From contig NZ_ABCM01000026.1 in assembly GCF_000170795.1 (NCBI RefSeq), positions 1 to 64,000 on the forward strand: a DNA stretch of 64,000 nt, given 5' to 3'. Made by a program: the position numbers and the translations under genes. The notes under the pieces were generated by a model that searched no databases, was not told where the DNA came from, and was given only the letters and a program-made list of their open reading frames with translations. Source of the stretch: Pedobacter sp. BAL39. Its GTDB lineage: Bacteria > Bacteroidota > Bacteroidia > Sphingobacteriales > Sphingobacteriaceae. Below are positions 9,287-18,097 of the stretch, one piece after another; the first letter of the stretch is position 1, and every line of letters starts with the position of its first letter.

Positions 9287-10927
9287 ATGAAGAAACTCCT
9301 TATCCTCGCCTTAGGCATCGCGATCAGCTGGATGGCCGCCTGCACTGTTAAGAGAATGAATAGCACCACTGATCCTTCAGGATCAAAAGACAAGATAAGC
9401 TTGCTGAACCCGGCCTTGCCGGGCGACAACCCTGATCCTTCCATTATCCGTGTTGGCGATACTTACTATGCCACCTCGACCACAAATGAATGGGCGCCAT
9501 GTTTTACGATTTACAAATCTACAGATCTGAAAACCTGGAAACTGATCAACCATGTTTTTCCAAAAGGTGCTGAAGATATGAAGGGGCAATGGGGCGAGAA
9601 CATGTTCTGGGCATCCGAGTTATCGTACGATGCCGACCAGCATAAAATCTATGCTTACTACACGGCGCACAACAAATCAGTGACGGGCAATCCAGGATTA
9701 CAATGTGGCATCGCTTCTATTGATGCTGATCAGATTGAAACAGGTAAGTTTACGGACAACGGGCCGGTAATTATAGAAGACGACTGCGGCGCTATTGATG
9801 CTTTTGAGATGAAGGACAACGGCCGGATCTACGCATTCTGGAAGAATGACGGTAACGGATGCGGTAAGGAAACCTGGATTTGGATGCAGGAGATTAATGC
9901 CAGCCGCACCAAATTGCTGGGCGAGAAAAAGAAACTTTTCACCACCAGTCAGCCCTGGGAAGATGCCCTGGTGGAAGGCGCTTGCTTCTTCAAAAAAGGG
10001 GATTATTATTATAGTCTGTATGCAGTTGGCGGATGTTGTGATGCGCAATGCAATTACAAAACCGGCATTGCCAGAACCAAAGACCTTGCCTCCGGAGTAT
10101 GGGAGAAGTACGAGAAAAACCCGATCATGGTGAGTAACGAAAACTGGAAATGCCCAGGCCATGGCACTGTAGTAGAATCAAAAGATGGTAGGCTGTACAT
10201 GTTGTATCACGCTTTTAACAAGAAATATGACGTATTTGTAGGCAGAGAGGGTGTGATTGAAGAACTGGTGATGAATGAGGAAGGCTGGCCACTGTTGCAC
10301 AACGCTACGGTAGCGAACAGGCCATTAAAAGACGTAAACTTCAATGACGACTTTACTGCAGATAAAAAATTGAACCTGGCCTGGCAATGGCCATCAAAGC
10401 TGACCCAGCCAAAGCATCATTTTGACAAGAGCTTATATTTACAGGCTTCACAGGACAACCACGAGTTAGGTACTTTCCTGGGGCAGTACATGAAATCGAC
10501 CTCATTCTCCATAGAGAGCGAAATCCAGGTTACGGATTCCAAAACAGGAATCGCGTTGGGTGGAGCGATTGCCGGTAGCAAGTGGCCTGGTGAACTGGGT
10601 GGTATTGGCATTTCAGCAGCAAAGGGTGGATTTACGGTATTCAATAATCTGGATAAATCCTATGTCACTGTTAAGGTTTCAGATACACCGCTTAGCGGGA
10701 AAGTGAAATTGGGCATGAAATGCACAAATAACCTGTCCCAGATATCCTTCCTTTACAACACAGGCAGCGGTTGGGTGAAATTTCATGATATGGACTTTAA
10801 CCCTGCGAAATATGCCCCCTGGGGTATGGGCTACCGTATTGGAATATTTGTGAAAGGAGAAAGCGGCAGTCAGGGTCAGTTCCTGTCGTTCAAAACTGAC
10901 AATGTAAGCGAAGGTGCTTTTAAATAA
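9287..10927 (+). CDS. GH43 family lipoprotein with C-terminal beta-sandwich
   Basis: 546 residues with a lipobox (WMAAC, Cys19). The five-bladed propeller shows the GH43 catalytic triad in order: Asp50 (PGDNPDPSI, general base), Asp171 (DDCGAIDAF, pKa modulator) and Glu230 (LVEGACF, general acid). The region from about 350 to the end is a concanavalin/DUF1349-like beta-sandwich as in GH43 proteins with a C-terminal accessory module. Likely activity is beta-xylosidase or alpha-L-arabinofuranosidase type. The catalytic domain is rich in cysteine (for example GGCCDAQC, DDCGAID, NGCGKE, WKCPGHG), which is uncommon and may mean disulfides. It sits behind susD and a terminator. Confidence 0.92.
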   Translation: MKKLLILALGIAISWMAACTVKRMNSTTDPSGSKDKISLLNPALPGDNPDPSIIRVGDTYYATSTTNEWAPCFTIYKSTDLKTWKLINHVFPKGAEDMKGQWGENMFWASELSYDADQHKIYAYYTAHNKSVTGNPGLQCGIASIDADQIETGKFTDNGPVIIEDDCGAIDAFEMKDNGRIYAFWKNDGNGCGKETWIWMQEINASRTKLLGEKKKLFTTSQPWEDALVEGACFFKKGDYYYSLYAVGGCCDAQCNYKTGIARTKDLASGVWEKYEKNPIMVSNENWKCPGHGTVVESKDGRLYMLYHAFNKKYDVFVGREGVIEELVMNEEGWPLLHNATVANRPLKDVNFNDDFTADKKLNLAWQWPSKLTQPKHHFDKSLYLQASQDNHELGTFLGQYMKSTSFSIESEIQVTDSKTGIALGGAIAGSKWPGELGGIGISAAKGGFTVFNNLDKSYVTVKVSDTPLSGKVKLGMKCTNNLSQISFLYNTGSGWVKFHDMDFNPAKYAPWGMGYRIGIFVKGESGSQGQFLSFKTDNVSEGAFK

Positions 10928-11147
10928 TATTCTACGGTCTGACAACTCAGTTTATCAATTAACACCGATAAATATTATTTTCATCCAGTAAGCGATTTTC
11001 ATTTTAGGACACCGCAATATTCCCTGTGTAATTTATGATCATTGATCTTGAATAAGTAACCAGAAAATGCTAGGTTTATGATTATGCAGCCTTGATTGGA
11101 AAGTCTGATTGTGCTGTGGTTTAATAGTTGTAATTAATAGCTGAATT
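10928..11147. other. Intergenic region before the sigma factor
   Basis: 220 A+T-rich bases with no credible gene and no strong hairpin. It must carry whatever promoter drives the sigma gene if that gene is not read from GH43. Confidence 0.4.
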
Positions 11148-11714
11148 TTGTTAGGACAGGGTGAAAGTCGTCAGATACGGGATGCTTATACAGAGGTGAT
11201 CAACAGGTACTCCAAAAACCTGTTTGATTTTGGCATCAGGTTTTGTCAGGATGACGACGTGGTAAAAGATGCGATTCAACAGCTATTTTTGGACTTGTGG
11301 AACAAAGGTTTTGATCTCGGTCAGCGTGACACGCTGAAGGCTTACCTTTTTAAGGCGATCAGAAACCGCGTGCTCAGGGAACAGGCGAAATGGAATAAAA
11401 ATCAGCCACTGAACGATGAGCACGACTTTATGCTGGAATTTGACATTGAGCATCAGATGATTGCGGAGGCTACAGACCTCCTACTTGCAGAAAAGGTGAA
11501 ATGCCTGTTAAACACCCTTCCGTCAAGGCAACGTGAAATTATCTATCTAAGGTTTTACGAAGACCTCGACATCGTGCAGATCTCCGACGTGATGAGCATC
11601 AACCGTCAGTCTGCACATAACCTCCTACAGAAAGCCTACCAGAAGATCAGGGGCGACTGGCAGCTGGTGATGTTTATTTTCGGAGTTCTTCAGGCCCGGC
11701 AGTTGATGAGTTAG
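11148..11714 (+). CDS. ECF-type RNA polymerase sigma factor
   Basis: 188 residues with sigma region 2 (YTEVINRYSKNLFDFGIRF, then DDDVVKDAIQQLFLDLW and LKAYLFKAIRNRVL) and sigma region 4 (LPSRQREIIYLRFYEDL, then IVQISDVMSINRQSAHNLLQKAYQKIR). This is the FecI-like type that Bacteroidota use with FecR proteins. The only start that keeps region 2 whole is TTG at 11148: a stop in the same frame lies two codons upstream and no ATG is available. The N-terminus is therefore short. Position downstream of GH43 and away from fecR is unusual for this pair of genes, but no other sigma gene is visible. Confidence 0.9.
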   Translation: MLGQGESRQIRDAYTEVINRYSKNLFDFGIRFCQDDDVVKDAIQQLFLDLWNKGFDLGQRDTLKAYLFKAIRNRVLREQAKWNKNQPLNDEHDFMLEFDIEHQMIAEATDLLLAEKVKCLLNTLPSRQREIIYLRFYEDLDIVQISDVMSINRQSAHNLLQKAYQKIRGDWQLVMFIFGVLQARQLMS

Positions 11715-11774
11715 TAGTTGTTATAGGTGGCGTGATGGTCTACTCCAATACATCTGCAGTTCCTCTTGAGGCAA

Positions 11775-12689
11775 TCAATTGAAAGCGGATCGAAATTGTA
11801 GCGGAGAACTATTGGTTTTGATTTTGAAAAATCTGCTGAAAGACTGCGGATGTTCAAACCCCAGTTTGTAAGCCACTTCGCTGATCGTCAAATTGGTAGT
11901 GGACAACAACTCCTTTGATCTTTCAATAAGACTTTGGTGGATATGCTGTTGTGCATTCAATCCGGTAAGTGAGCGCAACATGTCACTTAAATAGTTGGAA
12001 GTGTAATTTAACTGTTCCGCCAGATACTGCACAGTCGGTATTCCCTGCACTACAGGTTTTTCCTCTTCGAAATAGGCATTAAGCAATTCTTCCAATCGCG
12101 GAAGCAGATCCGTATTCACCTGCCTGGTCAGGAACTGTCGTTTGTAAAAGCGCCTGGCATAACTCAATAACAGCTCTATTTGCGCAATGACTACTTCATG
12201 GCTAAAGTCGTCTATGCGGCTATTCAGTTCATCACCGATAATCTGATAGATGCCCGATACCGTTGTTCTTTCCAGTTCAGATAAATGCAAGGCTTCATTA
12301 TTCGCATAAGAGAAAAAGCCATATTGCTTGATTTTCCTGGCCAGCGGGTATCCTTGCAGGAAATCCGGATGAATGATCAGCGAATAACCTTCATTGCCTT
12401 TATAATTTTCGGTATTTCCGACGATCTGATGGGGTGCTGTAAACAACATGCTTCCCTCGTCGAAATCGTAATACCCCTGGCCATACCTGAACTTCCCCCC
12501 CAGCCTGGTGGTGAAAGATATTTTGTAGAAACCGGGCATATAGCTGGACGGAAGACGCCCCAGATCGATTTGTCCATTGGTCGCATCCATTAAACTGATC
12601 AATGGGTGAACGGGCCCGGGAAGCCCCATCATTCGATGTACCTCCGATATAGATTCAAATTTTATGACTTTAGGCATCTCAGATTTCAT
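11775..12689 (-). CDS. AraC-family transcriptional regulator
   Basis: 304 residues. A cupin-like N-terminal sensor domain (GKFRYGQGYYDFDEGSMLFTAP and so on) is followed by a C-terminal double helix-turn-helix (about 205-304) with LAEQLNYTSNYLSDMLRSL and the AraC signature ISEVAYKLGFEHPQSFSRFFK. It lies 80 bases after the SDR gene and in the same direction, so it probably shares its transcript. It is clearly paralogous to the regulator at 14242-15138 along the whole length. Confidence 0.93.
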   Translation of the reverse strand: MKSEMPKVIKFESISEVHRMMGLPGPVHPLISLMDATNGQIDLGRLPSSYMPGFYKISFTTRLGGKFRYGQGYYDFDEGSMLFTAPHQIVGNTENYKGNEGYSLIIHPDFLQGYPLARKIKQYGFFSYANNEALHLSELERTTVSGIYQIIGDELNSRIDDFSHEVVIAQIELLLSYARRFYKRQFLTRQVNTDLLPRLEELLNAYFEEEKPVVQGIPTVQYLAEQLNYTSNYLSDMLRSLTGLNAQQHIHQSLIERSKELLSTTNLTISEVAYKLGFEHPQSFSRFFKIKTNSSPLQFRSAFN

Positions 12690-12769
12690 ATATAAATATA
12701 GGGATTATGACCGCAGACAATTTAAGCTTACGGTCATAATCAAGATGAGCATTACTTCATGAAGGTTGG

Positions 12770-13546
12770 TTACCAAGGCAATGAACCATCAGGTCCTGTA
12801 AAAGTGGCGGTTGGTCCATCTGTTTCCAGGGCCACACGTACTGGCTCAAGCGATCCGAATTCAACGGTATCAGTACCCTGAAAGTTATTCAATGCTGTGG
12901 CAGTGAAACCTGGACTGACGGCATTAACTTTGATGTTTTCCTTTTCCAGTTCTATAGCAAAGGCCATTGTTACGGCATTAAGGGCAGTTTTAGAAGCCGC
13001 ATATACAACACCGAAATGTTCCCTTGCCCAGCATGCAGGATCTGCGATCCAGGTTAAAGAGCCCAGTCCGCTGGAGACGTTCACGATACGTGCTGCTGCC
13101 GATTTACGCAGCAATGGCAACGCAGCTTGCGTCATGGCAATCACTCCAAACACATTAGTTTCCCAAACTGTACGAACTTCGTCAAGTGACGCCTTAGTTG
13201 CCTTTCCTGCTTCGGTCGCATCTTCCAATGTGCGGCCCGGCTGACCTGCATGAGCTATCGCTGCATTGTTTACCAGCAAGTCCAGGCGACCGGATTCTCG
13301 TTCAATACGTGTTACTACAGCATTGATCGTTGACGACTGGGTAACATCCAACTGGATGGCCTTGGTATCGCCTCCAATCTCAGCAGCTGCTTTCTCACCG
13401 TTGCTCAGGTTACGTGACCCCACATAAACGGTATAACCATTTTCTGCAAGCGCTTTGGCAATCTGAAAACCTACGCCCTGGTTGGCACCGGTTACCAATG
13501 CAATAAGTTGATTTTTTGTTGATGATGATGCGGTCTGATTTTCCAT
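12770..13546 (-). CDS. Short-chain dehydrogenase/reductase
   Basis: 258 residues, a classical SDR. The N-terminal Rossmann motif is TGANQGVG, followed by LDVTQS, the NNAA motif (LLVNNAAIAH), the active-site serines in IVNVSSGLGSL and the YxxxK pair in VVYAASKTALNAV. VYVGSRN after the second strand (Ser-Arg) suggests NADPH use. It ends TFTGPDGSLPW, usual for carbonyl reductase-like SDRs. Substrate unknown. Probably the first gene of a two-gene unit with the AraC regulator downstream. Confidence 0.92.
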   Translation of the reverse strand: MENQTASSSTKNQLIALVTGANQGVGFQIAKALAENGYTVYVGSRNLSNGEKAAAEIGGDTKAIQLDVTQSSTINAVVTRIERESGRLDLLVNNAAIAHAGQPGRTLEDATEAGKATKASLDEVRTVWETNVFGVIAMTQAALPLLRKSAAARIVNVSSGLGSLTWIADPACWAREHFGVVYAASKTALNAVTMAFAIELEKENIKVNAVSPGFTATALNNFQGTDTVEFGSLEPVRVALETDGPTATFTGPDGSLPW

Positions 13547-13701
13547 AAAAATATTAATTAGCTAGGATACAAAAGTCAGTATTCAGCATCAGGCAGAGTT
13601 AACCAAATCAAGGGCATCACTAACCAAAATGAAAAAACTCTCCCATCAGATTTATCAAATGAAATTTGGCAGTGATACTTGCACTTTGTATTTTGAGATA
13701 C

Positions 13702-14208
13702 ATGGCTTTAAATAAGAGAACAGTCGACTTCCCACATTTACTAAAAAAAGTAGAGGCGATCAGGTTGAAAAAAGAGGAATACGTTTATCACAGCTATTTA
13801 GGTGCATCAGGTGGAGAAATCTGCGCCATTTGTGACCTTCCACTTCATCCATACAGCACCTATGTCAATGGTAAAGCGCGCATATGCACAATTTGCTTCA
13901 ACAATTACATTAGCGCTGACGATTATATGGATCACCTGAACGCTTATGAAATTAAGGTTTTGCATACCAATAAACTTGTGGATATGCTTTCTGTATCACT
14001 AAAGAACGATCAAAATCATATTGAGCTGGATCTGGTCAGCAGCCTGTTTCAAGGCCTTTCACTCTTAGAAATAGAACAACTGATTGGCAATCCGAAAAGC
14101 TTTGGCAGCTTTGATCACGGAGTTGAAGCAGGCTGCTGGAAATTAGGACATGTTGTAGTTGAGCTATGGTTCAAAAATCAAATCTTTACCGATGTGGTGC
14201 GAATCTGA
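13702..14208 (+). CDS. Small protein with Cys4 zinc-ribbon-like centre, unknown function
   Basis: 168 residues from the ATG at 13702 (an upstream TTG at 13666 would add 12 residues of poor quality). It has a CxxC pair (ICAICDLPLHP) and, about 27 residues later, a second one (ICTICFNNY), so it probably binds zinc. The rest is mostly helical (LVSSLFQGLSLLEIEQLIG) and ends in a short beta-rich part (CWKLGHVVVELWF). I do not recognise the family. It is a lone plus-strand gene between two leftward 'oxidoreductase + AraC' units. Confidence 0.65.
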   Translation: MALNKRTVDFPHLLKKVEAIRLKKEEYVYHSYLGASGGEICAICDLPLHPYSTYVNGKARICTICFNNYISADDYMDHLNAYEIKVLHTNKLVDMLSVSLKNDQNHIELDLVSSLFQGLSLLEIEQLIGNPKSFGSFDHGVEAGCWKLGHVVVELWFKNQIFTDVVRI

Positions 14209-14241
14209 TTTCGTAGCCTTCGCGTGTGATCCCATCCATGT

Positions 14242-15138
14242 CTATTGATAAATCCGGCGAAAAGTCAGCGGGGACATATCCGTTTTCTTTTTAAACAGCG
14301 TACTGAACGATTGAGCATACTCAAACCCCAGTGCATAGGCAATTTCACTTACGGTAAGGTTTGTAGTGGAGAGCTTTTCCTTTGCCCGCTCAATTAATTT
14401 TTCATGAATGTGCTGTTGAGTATTCTGCCCAGTATGCACCCGTAACAAATCGCTCAGGTAATTGGGTGAAAGGTTCATTTTCTCGGCGATGTATTGTACG
14501 GTGAGCAGACCTTCCTGCAGGGCATGGCCGCCATTAAAATATTCGCTGACCACCTGCTCAAATTTTGCCAGGAGCTCATGGTTGCTATTTTTCCGGGTGA
14601 TGAACTGCCGCTCATAAAACCGGTCGGAGTAGTTGAGCAGCAGTTCAATTTGCGACAGGATGATCGTCTGGGTATGCTTATCAATATGTGCACATTCTTT
14701 GTCAATCTTCTTCAGTATCGTAATCAGGTCGGCTTCTTCCTCATCTGAAAGGTGCAGCGCCTCATTTACCGCATAAGAGAAAAAACCATAGTTATTAATG
14801 CCATTTGCGAGAGGATGTTTCAATATAAAGTCAGGATGAAAAATAAGCAGATAGCCTGATCCACATTCCATATTGTATACATCTAAAGCTTGTACCTGAT
14901 TGGGTGCAGTAAAGCTCAACACACCTTTATCGTAATCATACTCCTGCTGTCCGTATCTGATTTTTCCCGTTGCATCTCTCTTCAATGCGATGCAGTAAAA
15001 CATGTTCACGAAACCTTTCCAGATATCATCAAGCAGAAACACTGATTCTGAAAGGTTGATGACACTCACCAGCGGATGCCGGGGAGAGGGCAAGGACAAC
15101 AGACGGTGGAACTCAGCAACAGACCTGATCGCATTCAT
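14242..15138 (-). CDS. AraC-family transcriptional regulator
   Basis: 298 residues with the same architecture as the regulator at 11775-12689. The N-terminal sensor domain includes GKIRYGQQEYDYDKGVLSFTAPNQ, and the C-terminal HTH pair has IAEKMNLSPNYLSDLLRVH and VSEIAYALGFEYAQSFSTLFKK. It starts 17 bases after the aldo/keto reductase stop, so the two are surely co-transcribed. It may respond to the substrate or product of that enzyme. Confidence 0.93.
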   Translation of the reverse strand: MNAIRSVAEFHRLLSLPSPRHPLVSVINLSESVFLLDDIWKGFVNMFYCIALKRDATGKIRYGQQEYDYDKGVLSFTAPNQVQALDVYNMECGSGYLLIFHPDFILKHPLANGINNYGFFSYAVNEALHLSDEEEADLITILKKIDKECAHIDKHTQTIILSQIELLLNYSDRFYERQFITRKNSNHELLAKFEQVVSEYFNGGHALQEGLLTVQYIAEKMNLSPNYLSDLLRVHTGQNTQQHIHEKLIERAKEKLSTTNLTVSEIAYALGFEYAQSFSTLFKKKTDMSPLTFRRIYQ

Positions 15139-15155
15139 AATCGTAAATTTAAGGA

Positions 15156-16160
15156 TTAATCAATCAAGCCCATACTAAATTCATCATAAGGTTTACCCGT
15201 ATCCGTGCCAAGCGGCACAATGCTGTCAAGCTTTGTAAGCTCTGCATTGCTTAAATTCACATCGACAGCTGCCATGTTCTGTTCCAGGTATTTCCTCCTT
15301 TTGGTGCCCGGAATAGGAAATATCCCTTTGCTGATGATCCAGGCCAATGCCAGCTGCGAGGAGCTGATATTTTTTTCTTCAGCCATGTTTTCTATTGCCT
15401 TCACGAGCTCAATGTTTTTATAAAAATGAGCTTCCTGAAAACGTGGGATGGCCCTGCGGAAATCATCTTCAGGCAAATCATCAATACTGCGGATCTGACC
15501 GGATAAAAACCCACGACCTAGTGGAGAATAGGCTACGAAACCTATACCAAGTTCTTTCAAAGTCGCCAGTATCCCTCTTTCTTCTACAGTCCGCTCAAAC
15601 AACGAGTATTCACTTTGCACAGCAGTAATCGGGTGAACAGCATTTGCTCTGCTGACCGTCTCTGAAGAAACTTCCGACAGTCCAATGTACCCTATCTTTC
15701 CTTCTTTCACCAGATCGCTCATCGCTTCAACAGTTTCCTCAATTGGGGTGTTTTTATCCAGCCGGTGCATGTAATACAAATCAATGTGGTCAGTGTTTAA
15801 GTTTTTCAACGAGCGCTCTACTGATTTTTTCACATATTCTTTTTTGCCGTTGATGGCCCAGGTGACGTTGTCATTGTCGTCAATTTCCCAACCAAACTTA
15901 CTGGCAATAATATATTTATCCCTGTTGCCCTGAATGGCTTTTGCAATCAGCTGTTCATTTTTAAATGGTCCATACAAATCTGCGGTGTCTAAAAAGTTAC
16001 CTCCCAATTCCAGAGACCTGTGAATAGTAGCAATGGCTTCGCCCTCATCTGCGCTGCCGTACATATGTCCGTCCTGAAAGCCTGTCATTCCCATACAGCC
16101 CAGACCTATAGCAGGAACCACCAGTCCCTGACTTCCCAAATTAATTTTCTTAGTTTCCAT
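15156..16160 (-). CDS. Aldo/keto reductase
   Basis: 334 residues of the AKR13-like 'AKR family oxidoreductase' type. It shows the (beta/alpha)8 order with the catalytic Asp and Tyr in LDTADLYGP, the Lys in IIASKFGW, the His in LYYMHRLD, and the nucleotide-binding end IPIPGTKRRKYLEQNM. NADPH-dependent reduction of aldehydes or ketones is expected; substrate unknown. First gene of a pair with the AraC regulator downstream. Confidence 0.93.
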   Translation of the reverse strand: METKKINLGSQGLVVPAIGLGCMGMTGFQDGHMYGSADEGEAIATIHRSLELGGNFLDTADLYGPFKNEQLIAKAIQGNRDKYIIASKFGWEIDDNDNVTWAINGKKEYVKKSVERSLKNLNTDHIDLYYMHRLDKNTPIEETVEAMSDLVKEGKIGYIGLSEVSSETVSRANAVHPITAVQSEYSLFERTVEERGILATLKELGIGFVAYSPLGRGFLSGQIRSIDDLPEDDFRRAIPRFQEAHFYKNIELVKAIENMAEEKNISSSQLALAWIISKGIFPIPGTKRRKYLEQNMAAVDVNLSNAELTKLDSIVPLGTDTGKPYDEFSMGLID

Positions 16161-16255
16161 ATTGTTTATTTTGATGGTTCAAAGCTCGATGATCCTGAGA
16201 TGAGCACTGTATTCAAACCCCTGAACATTGTATGGAAAACCCTGATCCTAGATCA

Positions 16256-16864
16256 TTAGATCACTACCCTGAAGGTAAGGTTCACCCTTGCCCTCATGGA
16301 CTTTGTCGACTTCGCCACACGATGCTCCCAATGTTGCTGAAGGTCACCCTTCATGATCATCAAGGCGCCGCTCTCCAGCCGGATTGAATACTTGTCCGAA
16401 TGGTCTGACTTTCTGCGGATGTCGAAACATCTGACCTGACCGAAGCTCACTGAGGCAATTAGCGGATGTGTACCCAATGCTTTTTCATTATCACTGTGCC
16501 AGGCTACGGAGTCGTTACCATCCCGGTAGTAATTTAACAATACGGAATTAAACCTGAGTCCTGCAATTGCCTGCACTTTCTCCCGGATCATCAACAGTTC
16601 TGGTGTCCAAATATTCGGTGCAGCTCTGCGCAGGGAGGTGTAATCATAAGTTTCCTCATCCGCATACCAGGAGGTTAACCTGGGTGTAACCACTTCCTTA
16701 TCGTACATTTTGACAATTTTCTGCTGCCAAGGACAGTCGGCAATGAATTTCCTCAAGAGCATATCACTTTCTTTATCATCGAACACGCCAGGATGATACT
16801 CCAGCAAAGATTTCGGCAAGCCAGGACTTTGGCCCCTGTCAGCAAAAAAACTCAATTGTTCCAT
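16256..16864 (-). CDS. AlkB-like 2-oxoglutarate/Fe(II) dioxygenase
   Basis: 202 residues with the AlkB-type double-stranded beta-helix. Iron ligands are the HxD in VAWHSDNEKALG and the distal His in QQHWEHRVAKS, and the 2-oxoglutarate-binding arginines are in MRARVNLTFR. NSVLLNYYRDGNDSVAWH is typical of the ALKBH2/3-like bacterial group that oxidatively removes methyl groups from DNA bases. It starts divergently from the DinB-fold gene across 182 bases. The product is probably cytoplasmic. Confidence 0.92.
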   Translation of the reverse strand: MEQLSFFADRGQSPGLPKSLLEYHPGVFDDKESDMLLRKFIADCPWQQKIVKMYDKEVVTPRLTSWYADEETYDYTSLRRAAPNIWTPELLMIREKVQAIAGLRFNSVLLNYYRDGNDSVAWHSDNEKALGTHPLIASVSFGQVRCFDIRRKSDHSDKYSIRLESGALMIMKGDLQQHWEHRVAKSTKSMRARVNLTFRVVI

Positions 16865-17004
16865 TCTTTATAAATCAATTAAACATTTATACTAAAATAA
16901 AGACAGCCAGCTGCCCCGGCTCCAAATCTAAAACTAAATAAAATAGTATTACATAAATACAAAAAATACTTCATCTAAATATTTTAGCATTTCAGTTTTT
17001 AATT

Positions 17005-17012
17005 TACATTTG
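17005..17012 (+). promoter_or_regulatory. Candidate -7 element for the DinB-fold gene
   Basis: TACATTTG matches the Bacteroidota -7 consensus TAnnTTTG, 35 bases before the ATG at 17047. No clear -33 TTTG was seen, so the call rests on one box. Confidence 0.4.
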
Positions 17013-17046
17013 CCTAGAGTGTATTTTATTCTTTAATTTTACAAGT

Positions 17047-17547
17047 ATGTACAGAAGTATTGAAGATTTCATTGCCGATTGGGAAGCCGAGTCAGAAGGA
17101 ACAATTAAGATTTTTACAGCATTAACTGATGAGTTGCTGGCAAATACCATCCATGAGCATGTCCGGCCGCTGGGTCGCCTGGCCTGGCATCTGACCCAAA
17201 CCATTACCGAAATGGGAAAAAGGGCCGGCTTATTTGCTGATGATGAACTGGAAGATAAAGCGATCCCCCAACACTCAACAGACATTTTGGAATCCTACAA
17301 ACAATATAGCGTATTACTTTCACGGGCAGTACGCCTGAAATGGACAGACTCAAGTCTTGCTGATCAGGTGGACATGTATGGAGAACAATGGGAAAAAGGG
17401 AAAGTACTTAGGGTGCTGGTTAGCCATCAGACTCATCATAGGGGGCAAATGACTGTCATCATGCGCATTTTAGGATTACCTGTCCCTGGACTGTATGGTC
17501 CTTCAAAAGAAGAATGGGCAGAATTCGGGATGACGGCACCTGAATAA
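17047..17547 (+). CDS. DinB-family putative metal-dependent protein
   Basis: 166 residues with the four-helix DinB/YfiT layout. The metal-ligand histidines are in GRLAWHLTQTI and in the C-terminal SHQTHHRGQMTVIMR, which is the usual HxxxH-type pattern. Many members are thiol (bacillithiol or similar) transferases or of unknown role; despite the name they are not the DinB polymerase. The divergent alkB next door hints at a link to alkylation stress, but this is only position. Confidence 0.9.
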   Translation: MYRSIEDFIADWEAESEGTIKIFTALTDELLANTIHEHVRPLGRLAWHLTQTITEMGKRAGLFADDELEDKAIPQHSTDILESYKQYSVLLSRAVRLKWTDSSLADQVDMYGEQWEKGKVLRVLVSHQTHHRGQMTVIMRILGLPVPGLYGPSKEEWAEFGMTAPE

Positions 17548-17649
17548 GCCTTAATAATAATATTCCTTAAATCACTATATCCATTGTAATTATCCTATCT
17601 TTATAAAGAACCAACCTCTATTTCAAGGGGTTGGACTAAGGCACTGGTC

Positions 17650-18006
17650 ATGTATAAACAAGATATCCGGATGGTACAGCAGTTACGTACTGATACTGAA
17701 GGCACGAGTGCGTACAGTGCAAAAAACCTGAACACACTACAGTGCGTCATCAAGACGTACGGGCAAATGCTCGTTAGGTTATCCTTAAAAAGGCCAATCT
17801 TGTTTGAGAACCTATATAATGTTGGGTTAAAAGAAATTTTCGATCATTATACCCTTCTAAAAAAGGCGAAGACTGCGACCAAACGGGCACTTTGTTACGA
17901 AGATTTTCTCGGTTACCTGCGCGCATCGTTAGAAGACTGCAACATCATCATGACGGATTATAAGCCTTTAAAAAGCAAAAAGAAAGCGCTAAACCCAGAG
18001 ATTTAG
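17650..18006 (+). CDS. Hypothetical protein, predicted helical
   Basis: 118 residues. No signal peptide, TM helix or known motif. It is rich in Lys, Leu and Tyr, predicted mostly helical, with a basic C-terminus (KPLKSKKKAL). It lies about 90 bases before the TPR kinase gene in the same direction. I do not recognise the family. Confidence 0.5.
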   Translation: MYKQDIRMVQQLRTDTEGTSAYSAKNLNTLQCVIKTYGQMLVRLSLKRPILFENLYNVGLKEIFDHYTLLKKAKTATKRALCYEDFLGYLRASLEDCNIIMTDYKPLKSKKKALNPEI

Positions 18007-18097
18007 ACGACTGGCGGATGTTGGTAGAAACGTTCATCGGAAACGAAATGCACCTGCCATCAGGCCCTTGGCCTAAAACTTGCTTAAAGGAGCGGGA

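Noticed and set aside
17047..17547. DNA damage polymerase, suggested by the name DinB
   Set aside because: The sequence is of the small four-helix DinB/YfiT metal-binding family and has no polymerase motifs.
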